The notes: generated by a model not told the origin, from the letters alone. A stretch of DNA of 64,000 bases from Lachnospiraceae bacterium (GCA_017460885.1 JAFUAB010000051.1:19016-83015), one strand, 5' to 3'. Positions 8,293 to 16,054 are shown, numbered from the stretch's first letter. Translations and numbers: made by a program.

Positions 8293-8856
8293 ATGAGCAA
8301 AAAATCAGATAACTCAGAAGAATACATTGTCAGCAAGGAGAACCCGTCAGTACACCTCTCCTCTTGTCACAAGTGTGAGCGCAGGCTTAAGATTGAGTGC
8401 TACAGCGACAACTTCACCAGAGAGGAAGGCACCTTCATGGGAGCTATGGGGATTGAGACCTATACCTACTGCCCATACTGCGGAGTACAAGGTACCGGAT
8501 TCAGCCCATATGACGACGAGCGCGGGAAATTTGATTTTGAACGCAAGAAATCCCACAGCTGGGATGATGAGGACGAGTACGAGGATGAATGGGATGACGA
8601 TGAAGATGAAGACTATGATGACGATGGCTGGTGGCCGGAATCTGATGGAGTAGAACTTGTGGATGAAGAAGCCGAGGATGACACTGACGACGAGGGCGAG
8701 AATCCTTGGGAAATGAGCGCGGACGCTGAATTATTCGAATGCAAATCCTGCGGGGAATCGTTCAGAACCAGCCGGAAGGGTTGTGATAAGATTTACTGCT
8801 ACTACTGCGGGAAGGAAATATCCGCTGCAAAAAGCAAGACGGCAGCAAAGAAATAA
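8293..8856 (+). CDS. Double zinc-ribbon protein with a long acidic linker
   Basis: The 187-residue protein has two CxxC-pair modules: CHKC (about 25) with CPYC (about 60), and CKSC (about 151) with CYYC (about 173). They are separated by ~60 residues made almost entirely of Asp and Glu with a few Trp. The modules resemble zinc ribbons, while the linker mimics nucleic-acid charge. It follows the tandem-HTH group and precedes another zinc-ribbon gene by 10 bases. Possible roles are binding of RNA polymerase or DNA-binding proteins, but this is speculation. Confidence 0.6.
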   Translation: MSKKSDNSEEYIVSKENPSVHLSSCHKCERRLKIECYSDNFTREEGTFMGAMGIETYTYCPYCGVQGTGFSPYDDERGKFDFERKKSHSWDDEDEYEDEWDDDEDEDYDDDGWWPESDGVELVDEEAEDDTDDEGENPWEMSADAELFECKSCGESFRTSRKGCDKIYCYYCGKEISAAKSKTAAKK

Positions 8857-8866
8857 GGAGATACCC

Positions 8867-9127
8867 ATGTACTATCAGTGCTTGAAATGTGAGAGGTCTT
8901 TTGATGCAGAGTCCGCTCCAGATGCCTGCCCCTTCTGTAAGACCGAAGGCAGGATCGCCATCATAAGCGATGTGGACGAGGACGGGAACGAACTCACCTA
9001 CGCCGAGCATATCAAGTCGCTCCGTGAATACTACCTCGCTCATCTCCCACACGGTATGAGCAGATCAGATATCACCGCCATGACCGATCAGGAGCTTGAA
9101 GAGATGGATGATATACTGAGCGAGTGA
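8867..9127 (+). CDS. Small zinc-ribbon protein
   Basis: The ATG at 8867 follows AAGGAG; an in-frame extension upstream overlaps the previous gene and lacks a ribosome site. The 86-residue product starts MYYQCLKC and has CPFC about 20 residues later, a rubredoxin-like zinc knuckle, then a helical acidic C-terminus. It is probably co-transcribed with the double zinc-ribbon gene just upstream. Confidence 0.6.
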   Translation: MYYQCLKCERSFDAESAPDACPFCKTEGRIAIISDVDEDGNELTYAEHIKSLREYYLAHLPHGMSRSDITAMTDQELEEMDDILSE

Positions 9128-9228
9128 AAACTGTCGATGCCGGCACTGATATGTTTTGATACACACAGAAATGCTACCGACTTTAGACTGTGCCGCTATG
9201 TGAGATGCAGAGATGCAAGGAGAAAAAT

Positions 9229-9975
9229 GTGACCTCCCCTTACACCTTAGATGATTTCAAAAATCTCATCTGTTACCGCTTGAGTCCGGGAGATACGGAT
9301 CTGCCGTCAATCCCCTTTTTTGATATGGCGATCACGTTTTATATGCTTATCGGCAAAGGAAGGGTGGAGAAGGACTTGTCTCCCACAAATCCTCCAGATG
9401 GCTGCTCTGAGGAGGACGCGGACTGCACTGCGGAGGACGTGAAAGACTCTGCGAACTCTGCGGATGCGGTGAACTCTGTGGAAGATGCGATAAATTCTGT
9501 AGAAGGAAAGGTAGCGGATACCCACTCCTCAGAAAACGAATCAGCCACCACCCTTACCGAACTCTCCGGAGAACTATTCGCCTCCGGCATCTTCGAACTC
9601 GTCAATGGATGTGTCATATCTCCTATCACAGCAGACTCGCTTGCAGTTTTAAATTGTACCGTTGACGATCTGCTCCCTTTAGCCAAGGCAAACACTCCCA
9701 TTTTAAATCCCACCACCGGCTCCGTAGTCACATCAGATGGCGTGTTCCTGACAGCGGATGTTTATGCCTCTTCCGGATTGCTGGATGGAGGCGTTCTTAA
9801 AGAGGCTGTGGAATATCTGGGTGACGGATATCTGATCATCGCTCTAAATGACAGGCTAATTCTCCTCACTAATGGCCTGAGTGTGGAGCAGGCAAGGAAT
9901 ATGTTAAATCATGAAGGAACGCTCACAAAGACTGTGTATGAATATAAGGGTGGAAAGATTACCGCAACCCCCTGA
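9229..9975 (+). CDS. Hypothetical protein with Ser/Asp-rich repeat linker
   Basis: I choose the GTG at 9229 because AAGGAG lies six bases upstream; an open frame runs back to 9190 without such a site. The ~248-residue protein has a short N-terminal domain and a low-complexity linker with related units (DSANSADAV, NSVEDAI, NSVEGKV). The C-terminal domain resembles, faintly, the end of Lachnospiraceae DUF5688 proteins (DGYLIIALNDRLILLTN). That assignment is uncertain. It ends the rightward gene block. Confidence 0.5.
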   Translation: MTSPYTLDDFKNLICYRLSPGDTDLPSIPFFDMAITFYMLIGKGRVEKDLSPTNPPDGCSEEDADCTAEDVKDSANSADAVNSVEDAINSVEGKVADTHSSENESATTLTELSGELFASGIFELVNGCVISPITADSLAVLNCTVDDLLPLAKANTPILNPTTGSVVTSDGVFLTADVYASSGLLDGGVLKEAVEYLGDGYLIIALNDRLILLTNGLSVEQARNMLNHEGTLTKTVYEYKGGKITATP

Positions 9976-10014
9976 CAGCTTTCCACACTTCTTCGGGAAC
10001 AGAATTGGCAAAAT

Positions 10015-10245
10015 CTATCGTCTCATCTCATCTGTCAGCCCCAGAATCCAGTCCATCGAGACACCATAAGTTCTGGCAATGGCTATCAGGGGCTCTGAAT
10101 AAGCCATCTCATCCGTGCCATTTAATATCCGCTTGACCTCAGCTTCACTAATCCCTGTTTTTTCTGCCACCGTGTGCGCATCATCATCTCCTATCCCAAT
10201 CCTGATCCTTTCAGATGCAATTTTTCTGTCAAATATCTTCTTCAT
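10015..10245 (-). CDS. Small XRE-type HTH protein
   Basis: The 76-residue protein is almost entirely one helix-turn-helix domain: HTVAEKTGISEAEVKRILNG, then IAIARTYGVSMDWILGL. The WILGL ending is shared with many clostridial phage repressors. It is convergent with the preceding rightward block and about 70 bases from the next leftward gene. Target unknown. Confidence 0.65.
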   Translation of the reverse strand: MKKIFDRKIASERIRIGIGDDDAHTVAEKTGISEAEVKRILNGTDEMAYSEPLIAIARTYGVSMDWILGLTDEMRR

Positions 10246-10314
10246 AATTTAAAGTTCCTTTTGTCTCTCACAGTCATGCTTCCTGCTTCCCCTCTGAGGG
10301 CTTGTGAGGGCTTT

Positions 10315-10734
10315 TTAAGCCCCTACGAACTTGTTCTTCAAGGTGCTGTTGCTCGGCAAGCGATCCAATGCCCTCCCTAAATCGTAGCAGTAGGTGTGGT
10401 TCTTGCTCGTCCACTCGGTGCTCTTGATTGCCTTCCAGAGCAGGTTTCCTTCCTCTTTCGTGAGGGTCTTGACCATCTGTGCCTCGTGCGCGAAGTAGTT
10501 ACCGGAAAGCCTGTCCATGAAGTGCTTCCTGATGCTTGAAACCACCGCGTAGGAAGGTCTGTCCTCTTCGGTTCCCGGCGTGCCTTCCTTCTTCTTGATG
10601 AAGGTCAGTGTGGTGAAAGCTCCGTTGTAGATCATGGTGCTGAAGTGCCCGCAGTCTTCATAATCCGGGAAGTCAGTGCTTATCATCCAGCTTCTTAAGT
10701 CCTCATTGCTCCAATGCCTGTGGTCTCTGCTCAT
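10315..10734 (-). CDS. Hypothetical protein
   Basis: The 139-residue protein begins behind GGAGG. Composition is mixed and soluble, with a basic C-terminus. There are no metal or nucleotide motifs. A GGGCTT/AAGCCC dyad lies at its 3' end. It is co-oriented with the small HTH gene downstream. No family recognised. Confidence 0.5.
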   Translation of the reverse strand: MSRDHRHWSNEDLRSWMISTDFPDYEDCGHFSTMIYNGAFTTLTFIKKKEGTPGTEEDRPSYAVVSSIRKHFMDRLSGNYFAHEAQMVKTLTKEEGNLLWKAIKSTEWTSKNHTYCYDLGRALDRLPSNSTLKNKFVGA

Positions 10735-10931
10735 CTTCCGCTCCTCCTGTGCTTATCGCTGTGGTTTTCTGCCTTTCGGCATACACATATATCACTCTTT
10801 TCAAGGGTTTTAGCAAGCGGAAATGTTGTAATTCTGCGGCATAAACTGCACAAAGATGTGGCTCGGCTGCGACCGGATTTCTGGTGGATAAGTACAAGAA
10901 GTTTCGTTAGCCTTTGCTAACCAAATGGCAC

Positions 10932-10973
10932 AAAAAAAGACCGTCACCGGCGAAAAATCCACAGATGACGGCC
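10932..10973 (-). terminator. Distal intrinsic terminator of the dsbA-like/MBL operon
   Basis: On the minus strand a near-perfect 10-bp stem (10964-10973 with 10939-10948) is followed by seven T. Confidence 0.55.
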
Positions 10974-11012
10974 TGTTCACCGGGAGCGGAGCCGGGGAAG
11001 CGCCGGAAAGGC

Positions 11013-11051
11013 AAAAAAGACCCGGAAGCAGCTCATCGCCACTGCCAGGTC
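11013..11051 (-). terminator. Proximal intrinsic terminator of the dsbA-like/MBL operon
   Basis: On the minus strand GACCTGG (11045-11051) pairs with CCGGGTC (11019-11025), with one G-T pair, followed by six T. It begins six bases past the MBL-hydrolase stop codon. Confidence 0.6.
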
Positions 11052-11056
11052 CTTTC

Positions 11057-11683
11057 TTAATACCTATATCTTCTCCTCTCCTCGCCTACCGATGTCTGTC
11101 CTGAATGCCCGGAACACAGCACTGTATCATCCGGAAGCGTGAATATCCGCTTAATAATACTCTCCTGCAGGTCTTTCTTATTCCCGCCCGGATACTGGTA
11201 ATTCCCGATGCTTCCTCTGAAGATCGTATCGCCGACAAACGCCACGCCATCCGCCTTGGAATAAAACATCACGGAATCCGTTGTATGGCCGGGGACATAT
11301 ATCACTTTAAGCCGAAACTCAGGATCTGCTTCCAGACATATCTCATCCCCGTCATCCATATACTGGACACCCTCCACAATTATCGCTGGTCCGCAAAGCG
11401 CTGACAGGTTTTTCCTCGCATCAAGCAGGTATTCATCGGAGCGCCTGTGGGCAAGGACAGGAATGCCAAGAGCCGCTGTTACCCCATCCACCGCGCCCAT
11501 GTGATCAAAATGCCCATGCGTCAGCAGGATCTTCTCAATCATCCAGCCTCTCCCTTGGATGATGGAAAGAAGCCTGTCCGCCTCCGCTCCGGGATCGATC
11601 AGGAATCCATGCTGTGTCTTATCGTCAATATAGAAAAAGCAGTTCTCCTCGAAATATCCCTTTACCGCAACCTCAGCTACCAT
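11057..11683 (-). CDS. MBL-fold metallo-hydrolase (glyoxalase II-like)
   Basis: The 208-residue protein has the full metallo-beta-lactamase-fold metal set: THGHFDH (H56, H58, D60, H61), PGHT (H133), GDTIF (D152) and SGHSG (H193). This matches the YcbL/glyoxalase II-like group, which hydrolyses thioesters such as acyl-thiols, although the substrate cannot be read. It starts four bases after the dsbA-like stop behind AAGGTG, so the two are one operon, ended by two terminators. The divergent TetR gene probably controls it. Confidence 0.85.
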   Translation of the reverse strand: MVAEVAVKGYFEENCFFYIDDKTQHGFLIDPGAEADRLLSIIQGRGWMIEKILLTHGHFDHMGAVDGVTAALGIPVLAHRRSDEYLLDARKNLSALCGPAIIVEGVQYMDDGDEICLEADPEFRLKVIYVPGHTTDSVMFYSKADGVAFVGDTIFRGSIGNYQYPGGNKKDLQESIIKRIFTLPDDTVLCSGHSGQTSVGEERRRYRY

Positions 11684-11687
11684 GGCT

Positions 11688-12410
11688 TCACCTTATGCGG
11701 CAGCCTTCAGGACCACAGGCCATGCCCTGACTGACCGTTTTCCCTGCCGTCTCGTCCAGTGTCTTCATGATCGCCGCTTTCATTCCATCCACGCTCTGCG
11801 CGCCAGAGATGCCGTTCTGACCGATAACAAAGAAAGGTACCGCATGAATGCCATATCTTGCCGCTTCCCGCTCGTCCAGAAGCACTTCATTCCTGTACTT
11901 ATCGGAATCAAGGACAGCCTTCACTTCTCCGGCGTCAAGCCCGCACTTCTCACCAATATCCTGAAGCAGCCCCTTGTCGGCAAGTTCCTTATTGTCGGTG
12001 AAATAGGCTTTGTAAAGTGCCTCTTCCAGCTTCTCGGAAAGAGCTGGATCATTCTTGCTCTGTGCCAGCTTAGTCAGCCTATGCGCATCCATCGTGTTGG
12101 TAAAGAGAGTTGTCGCATATTTAAAATCCAGCCCTTCCTCTCTCCCCATAGCGGAGATATGTTCAATCGTCTCCCCTGCCTCTTCCATGGATATGCCGTA
12201 CTTATGTGCAAACCTCGTCTGCGTGTCTCCCGCCGCATGATCGCCCGCTGTCGGATCCAGTTGGAACGCTTTCATCTCAATCTCCACATCCATGCCGCTG
12301 TACTCGGGCATCTGCTGAATCTGGCTGATAGCCTTTTTCAGCCTTGCCTCCCCGATATAGCAGTATGGGCACGCATAATCAGACCAGTACGTTATTTTCA
12401 TTGCTTCCAT
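11688..12410 (-). CDS. DsbA-family (FrnE-like) thiol-disulfide oxidoreductase
   Basis: The start at 12410 is chosen for the GGGAGG eight bases upstream; a longer frame to 12467 runs through three GAATGGAGC repeats that encode MERMERME and lack a ribosome site. The ~240-residue protein is a cytoplasmic FrnE/DsbA-like thioredoxin fold: WSDYACPYCYIG with the CxxC pair near residues 14-17, a helical insertion, and the cis-proline segment VPFFVIG. The C-terminus adds CGPEGC, a second Cys pair. It is in an operon with the MBL hydrolase and divergent from a TetR regulator, suggesting an inducible thiol-stress response. Confidence 0.85.
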   Translation of the reverse strand: MEAMKITYWSDYACPYCYIGEARLKKAISQIQQMPEYSGMDVEIEMKAFQLDPTAGDHAAGDTQTRFAHKYGISMEEAGETIEHISAMGREEGLDFKYATTLFTNTMDAHRLTKLAQSKNDPALSEKLEEALYKAYFTDNKELADKGLLQDIGEKCGLDAGEVKAVLDSDKYRNEVLLDEREAARYGIHAVPFFVIGQNGISGAQSVDGMKAAIMKTLDETAGKTVSQGMACGPEGCRIR

Positions 12411-12477
12411 TGCCTCTGCCTCCCTTCCCACACGTTTCACAAGCTCCATTCGCTCCATTCGCTCCATTCATCTTTTA

Positions 12478-12493
12478 ATAGAACTTGTTCTAT
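12478..12493. promoter_or_regulatory. Candidate TetR operator
   Basis: ATAGAACTTGTTCTAT is a 16-base inverted repeat (arms ATAGAAC/GTTCTAT). It overlaps the -10 of the leftward promoter. Further GTTCTA half-sites occur at 12523 and about 12555, the former inside the rightward -10. Confidence 0.55.
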
Positions 12494-12517
12494 ATATTTC
12501 GTTTGACAGTATATCAA
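12489..12517 (-). promoter_or_regulatory. Promoter of the dsbA-like/MBL operon
   Basis: On the minus strand TTGATA (12517-12512) and TATAGA (12494-12489) are 17 bases apart. It overlaps the TetR promoter face to face. Confidence 0.55.
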
Positions 12518-12531
12518 ACACGTTCTATAAT
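12503..12531 (+). promoter_or_regulatory. Consensus promoter of the TetR gene
   Basis: TTGACA (12503-12508) and TATAAT (12526-12531) are separated by 17 bases, a perfect sigma-A promoter. The -10 is part of a GTTCTATAAT half-operator, implying autoregulation. Confidence 0.7.
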
Positions 12532-12666
12532 GTCAACAGATAAATAAAACCCGTTCTAAAAAAAGTCACGATGCGATTACACTCTCTTTCTCAGCGCATA
12601 GGCAGTACTTGGGCAACAGGAACGGTATGAGCACAAACACCACAAGCAGGAAGGATTGATAACGGT

Positions 12667-13290
12667 ATGCCAAAAAGAAGCGGACGCCCGGCCAAGGGTG
12701 ACGAAAACAACAGCCGGGATAAGATCATAGAGGCAACAATCAAGATAATCAAGAAATCCGGGGCTGATGCAGTCACCGTCAGAAATGTCTGCACGAACGC
12801 TGACCTGTCCATAGGGACTTTCTACCATTATTTTCGGGATAAGGATGACCTGCTCATGCACTTTCTCCGGGAAACATCGTTTGAGCTTGATCTTGAAACG
12901 CCGCTGACCGATATTGCAGGCAGGATTACGGAGCTTTACATGCACCTGATCCACAGGTACATGGATCTGGGACTGGATTTCATGAAGAGCTTCTATTCCA
13001 CGGGAAACCAGTCCCTTTCTGCTTATATGGGAGAAGTGGATGGGGCATTCGCCCCGGGGACCGTCATGGCAAGAAGTGAAAAAGAAATGATGGATGCGCT
13101 GGAAGCCGGAATTATCATCCAGGGCGCAGACCTCCGCACGCTCCACACGGTCTGCATGGACATCTGCACCATCGTAAAGGGATGCGTATTCGAGTGGTGC
13201 TTAAATGACGGGAAACCGGATATCGAGTCTGCCCTGCGCAGGATTATAGAGGGTTATCTGTCCCGCATCTGCCTTGTTCATGATCCTTAA
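12667..13290 (+). CDS. TetR-family transcriptional regulator
   Basis: The 207-residue protein has an N-terminal TetR helix-turn-helix (about 20-65; VRNVCTNADLSIGTFYHYFRDKDDLL) and an all-helical ligand domain. It is divergent from the dsbA-like/MBL operon with overlapping promoters and a shared inverted repeat. The expected role is repression of both transcripts until an electrophile or thiol stress ligand binds; the ligand is unknown. Confidence 0.9.
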   Translation: MPKRSGRPAKGDENNSRDKIIEATIKIIKKSGADAVTVRNVCTNADLSIGTFYHYFRDKDDLLMHFLRETSFELDLETPLTDIAGRITELYMHLIHRYMDLGLDFMKSFYSTGNQSLSAYMGEVDGAFAPGTVMARSEKEMMDALEAGIIIQGADLRTLHTVCMDICTIVKGCVFEWCLNDGKPDIESALRRIIEGYLSRICLVHDP

Positions 13291-13468
13291 TCACGCTTGA
13301 CAGCATTCCTTTCCTGTGGGAGACAAGGGCTTTAAGCCCCTCAACCATCCAAACTTCATCAGCTTTTGTCTGTTACATCCACCCCTGTGAGAGTCTGACC
13401 ACCTGCTTACAAGGCTTGATAACGCTTTGGAAGGAATGCCGTCACCACTTCTCAGATGTCCACACCGT

Positions 13469-14569
13469 TCACTCAGAAACGGATGGAGCACTTTTTATCA
13501 CTCCCCACGCCAGAAAAATCCCATACAGATACGACGCTCCAAACACTTCTCCCGCAGCTTTCGGACCGCGTACATACCCACACTCATCCTGAACAGCCAG
13601 GTAACGACTTAAAGCCAGCTCAACCGAGCTCCGCGTCACTGTTTTTCCGGCTGCTCTCGTACTTATGATCAGTTCAGACGTCTCCATCCCTGTCCGGGAA
13701 CTCCTTTTCAGCTCATACTTAAAAGCCGTCGCCCCAGTCCTGTTCTTCCCCCTTCCAACCGTCACGAATTCAAAGCCCTGAAACAGTTCTATCGCCTTCC
13801 ATAAAGCCTCACGCCATGAAACCCCATCAACAGCAGTACCTCTCGCTCCACCCGTTCCAACCTTACCGGCTTCAATCGTGTTTTTAAGAACGGACACAGC
13901 CCTCCACCGCCTCCGATGAAGATCCACCCTATCCGCTTCAACAGTTCGGGCAGACACGACCTCACCTGCTCCACCTGCGCCACCTGCTACACCTGCTCCA
14001 CCTGCTCCGCTCTGACCATTCGATGTGGTATAAGGATTAGGCAGGGGATGTGGGATGGTGAGCTTATAAACCACTTTCTCATAAGGCAGAGAAGCATTGA
14101 CGGCAGCGACCGACACGCCTAACCTGTCAGCGATCTGCTTCTCAGTTAATCCATCGCTTTTCAAGCTTTGGATAAGGTCGATCTGATCCGTCATGGGATA
14201 CACACCTGCTGTAATGAGGAGCTTCTTCGCCTTCAGAATCGAGACATTGAAGTGTTTCGCAACCTCTCGCAGGGATGCACAGTTCTTACTCTCCTTGACG
14301 TCCTTGCTCCCCTTAACATCCTTGTTTTCCTTACCGTCCTTGCCCCGCTCGACATCCTTGCCCCGCTCGACATCCTTGCCCCGCTCGTCTCTCACAGGAA
14401 CCTCGGACTTTCCTCGCTCATCTCCATCAGGGGATGACAAGGCTGACAGAGATGACAAGGCTGACAGGGATGACAGAGATGAGGATGATGAGTAAAACGC
14501 CGCCACCTTATCCAGCAACTCCTCGGTTATAACACTTTGATTCAGTTCCGGCTTCTTCTTTCTTGACAT
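13469..14569 (-). CDS. HTH protein with tandem-repeat low-complexity region
   Basis: This 366-residue protein has three parts. Residues about 25-100 are low complexity: Ser/Leu/Ala repeats (SSLSALSSLSALSS) and charged repeats (ERGKDVERGKDVERGKD). A central region has two helix-turn-helix segments (LREVAKHFNVSILKAKKLLI; LTEKQIADRLGVSVAAVNASLPYEK). After a Gly-Ala linker, the C-terminal ~110 residues (ALWKAIELFQGFEFVTV ... FGASYLYGIFLAWGVI) resemble a domain I recall from Lachnospiraceae HTH proteins, not verified. Six 10-base direct repeats lie just upstream of its start, possibly its own binding sites. Confidence 0.6.
   Translation of the reverse strand: MSRKKKPELNQSVITEELLDKVAAFYSSSSSLSSLSALSSLSALSSPDGDERGKSEVPVRDERGKDVERGKDVERGKDGKENKDVKGSKDVKESKNCASLREVAKHFNVSILKAKKLLITAGVYPMTDQIDLIQSLKSDGLTEKQIADRLGVSVAAVNASLPYEKVVYKLTIPHPLPNPYTTSNGQSGAGGAGVAGGAGGAGEVVSARTVEADRVDLHRRRWRAVSVLKNTIEAGKVGTGGARGTAVDGVSWREALWKAIELFQGFEFVTVGRGKNRTGATAFKYELKRSSRTGMETSELIISTRAAGKTVTRSSVELALSRYLAVQDECGYVRGPKAAGEVFGASYLYGIFLAWGVIKSAPSVSE
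14330..14485. repeat. Coding minisatellites inside the HTH gene
   Basis: Two families of 18-base units occur in frame. One (GACATCCTTGCCCCGCTC on the plus strand) is repeated about three times near 14336-14388. The other (GACAAGGCTGACAGAGAT) is repeated near 14436-14480. Unit length is a multiple of three, so copy changes keep the frame. Confidence 0.7.
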
Positions 14570-14610
14570 TTATACTTCCTTCCGCACTCCCTTACATCTC
14601 TGCTCCCTTC

Positions 14611-14670
14611 AATGCTTTACAATGCTTTACAATGCTTTACAAAGCTTTACAATGCTTTACAATCTTTTAC
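14611..14670. repeat. Six tandem 10-base iteron-like repeats
   Basis: The unit AATGCTTTAC is repeated six times head to tail; copy 4 reads AAAGCTTTAC and copy 6 AATCTTTTAC. The period of one helical turn places every copy on the same DNA face. The array starts 41 bases upstream of the HTH gene start codon. Confidence 0.85.
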
Positions 14671-14717
14671 GTCTCTGCCCTCCCTTCAATTCCCGTGTGT
14701 GTGACAAGAATTTCAGC

Positions 14718-14790
14718 ACCCGTTACAATCAATACATTATGGACTCTCACAGAAATCTTTGGCTTTATCAGTACCCGTTACAATCAATAC
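14718..14790. repeat. Pair of exact 18-base direct repeats
   Basis: ACCCGTTACAATCAATAC occurs at 14718-14735 and 14773-14790, 55 bases apart; similarity extends four bases further upstream with one mismatch. Confidence 0.85.
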
Positions 14791-14939
14791 GATAATGTTT
14801 TCCACAGAAAAATCCGACTTCATTTTTTCTGTGTGCTGCTGTGAACTTTGCTGATTTTGTGTTCAAATTTAAATAGGTTCTTAAAAAATCTCACTCACTA
14901 CTTCCTACTCTTCCAAAGTTCAAAAATTCAAAATCCCTT

Positions 14940-14987
14940 GGTGGGGATTATGGTGGGGATTATGGTGGGGATTATGGTGGAGATTAT
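14940..14987. repeat. Four tandem 12-base repeats
   Basis: GGTGGGGATTAT is repeated four times, the last copy as GGTGGAGATTAT. Confidence 0.85.
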
Positions 14988-15216
14988 ATTTCCAGTTAAA
15001 GACTTATTTACTTTTTTAATGACTTATTTACATTTTTTGCTCTATCTGGTTAAAGACTTATTTAAAGCTGAACACAGATATAGCTTCGCCACCGAGCATG
15101 GCTTTGAACTATGCATCGACCGAACTTACGCCCTTAATCACCAATTATATGATCCATCACCTGATTTGCCCTCGTACAGAGCCGCAGTGGCAAAGGGTTG
15201 ATGTGCTTGGAAAATA

Positions 15217-15516
15217 TTAATACGCCGCTCTCGCAAAACTCCTTGATGAAGCCCCGACAAGCATTTCTTCTTCGTCGTCAATCTCATCATCGTCAACGAT
15301 TTCGAGCGGTTCACCCAAACCAAGGAATTCGACCACTACCTTAGTGATGTCATTCGTATCCGAATCCGGTTTTATCCGAAATTGATTATCTATAACCTCT
15401 TTAACTCCGTCCTCCTGCTCAATGCACTCCATTGTGAATCTGACGAAATCATCATAACTGTAAGGCAATGAAGCCAACTTCTCTCTCATATCTATCATAT
15501 CAACCGTCATTTTCAT
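15217..15516 (-). CDS. Small acidic hypothetical protein
   Basis: The 99-residue protein has an acidic stretch (DDDEIDDEEE) near the C-terminus and a short basic end. It follows the 72-residue gene by four bases, so they are probably one transcript. No family recognised. Confidence 0.5.
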   Translation of the reverse strand: MKMTVDMIDMREKLASLPYSYDDFVRFTMECIEQEDGVKEVIDNQFRIKPDSDTNDITKVVVEFLGLGEPLEIVDDDEIDDEEEMLVGASSRSFARAAY

Positions 15517-15520
15517 TTCG

Positions 15521-15739
15521 TCACCTCCTACTCCTATCAGCAGTCGGGTATTTCCCTATGAATTCATAGTTGTCAAACCCGTAGTTCTTGAAAACATACT
15601 TATATGACGGACTATTTGCTTTATGAGTGTGGGTATAGATATAACCGATCTCCACATTCTCATACCTGGCGTGCCACACATTGTTAATATCATGCGTGAC
15701 CTTCTCCGCTTCCTTCTTGGATATTTTTAAGCTTTTCAT
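15521..15739 (-). CDS. Small basic hypothetical protein
   Basis: The 72-residue protein is Tyr- and Lys-rich, with a likely alpha-beta arrangement. It is upstream of and coupled to the 99-residue acidic gene. The opposite charge of the two products suggests a possible complex, such as a toxin-antitoxin-like pair, but no family match supports that. Confidence 0.45.
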   Translation of the reverse strand: MKSLKISKKEAEKVTHDINNVWHARYENVEIGYIYTHTHKANSPSYKYVFKNYGFDNYEFIGKYPTADRSRR

Positions 15740-15847
15740 GCATTATAACTTTCACTATTTGGTTCCTGTGCTCCTTCGATCCTGCTTCCTTCTCAGGGGC
15801 TTTTTAGTTCCTTTACATTCTATTTTTGATCCTTACAAGGTTATGGG

Positions 15848-16054
15848 TCACGAGTCGGCTTTCACCCCTATCACATCCTGAACCTGGCAGGAAAGGCCAT
15901 TACAGATTCGTTCAACTACTTCGAGAGCCACGTACTCTTCCTTGCCCATCTTGGCCAGGGTGCTTCTCGATAGCCCGGCTCTTTCACATAAGTCTGTCTT
16001 CTTCAGCCGCTTTTCTTTTAACGTATCCCACAATGGGTCATAGGTCAACTTCAT
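15848..16054 (-). CDS. Small XRE-family HTH regulator
   Basis: The 68-residue protein is a single helix-turn-helix domain (MKKT-type start, LCERAGLSRSTLAKMGKEEYV, then VVERICNGLSCQVQDVI), a very common small regulator in Lachnospiraceae mobile elements. It is leftward, isolated, and upstream of the small basic/acidic gene pair, which it may regulate. Confidence 0.75.
   Translation of the reverse strand: MKLTYDPLWDTLKEKRLKKTDLCERAGLSRSTLAKMGKEEYVALEVVERICNGLSCQVQDVIGVKADS

Larger units (their letters stand above)
10735..11056. other. Non-coding gap with two leftward terminators
   Basis: This 322-base stretch has no convincing gene. It contains two intrinsic terminators for the MBL-hydrolase gene (annotated separately) and a small GTTAGC/GCTAAC hairpin near 10905-10921. 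Confidence 0.5.
14570..15216. other. Repeat-rich non-coding region, candidate origin or control region
   Basis: This ~650-base AT-rich gap carries four unrelated direct-repeat families: six 10-mers (14611-14670), two 18-mers (14718-14790), four 12-mers (14940-14987) and three copies of a GACTTATTTA element (about 14994-15067). A DnaA-box-like TTTTCCACA lies at 14798-14806. Open frames here are produced by the repeats and lack ribosome sites. Confidence 0.5.

Noticed and set aside
9229-9975. Confident DUF5688 assignment
   Set aside because: Only a short C-terminal stretch looks similar; a profile search would be needed, so it is left as hypothetical.
12478-12493. Possible LexA (SOS) box upstream of the dsbA-like gene
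   Set aside because: The repeat is GAAC-TT-GTTC with a two-base spacer; the Gram-positive LexA box needs four bases between the half-sites. The neighbouring TetR gene explains it better.
14611-14670. CRISPR or transposon end made of short repeats
   Set aside because: Units are contiguous 10-mers with no spacers, and no transposase is nearby; an iteron-like binding array fits better.
14848-15201. Rightward open frame with MVGIMVGIMVGIMVEI repeats
   Set aside because: The frame is created by the 12-base tandem repeat, has no ribosome site and resembles no protein.
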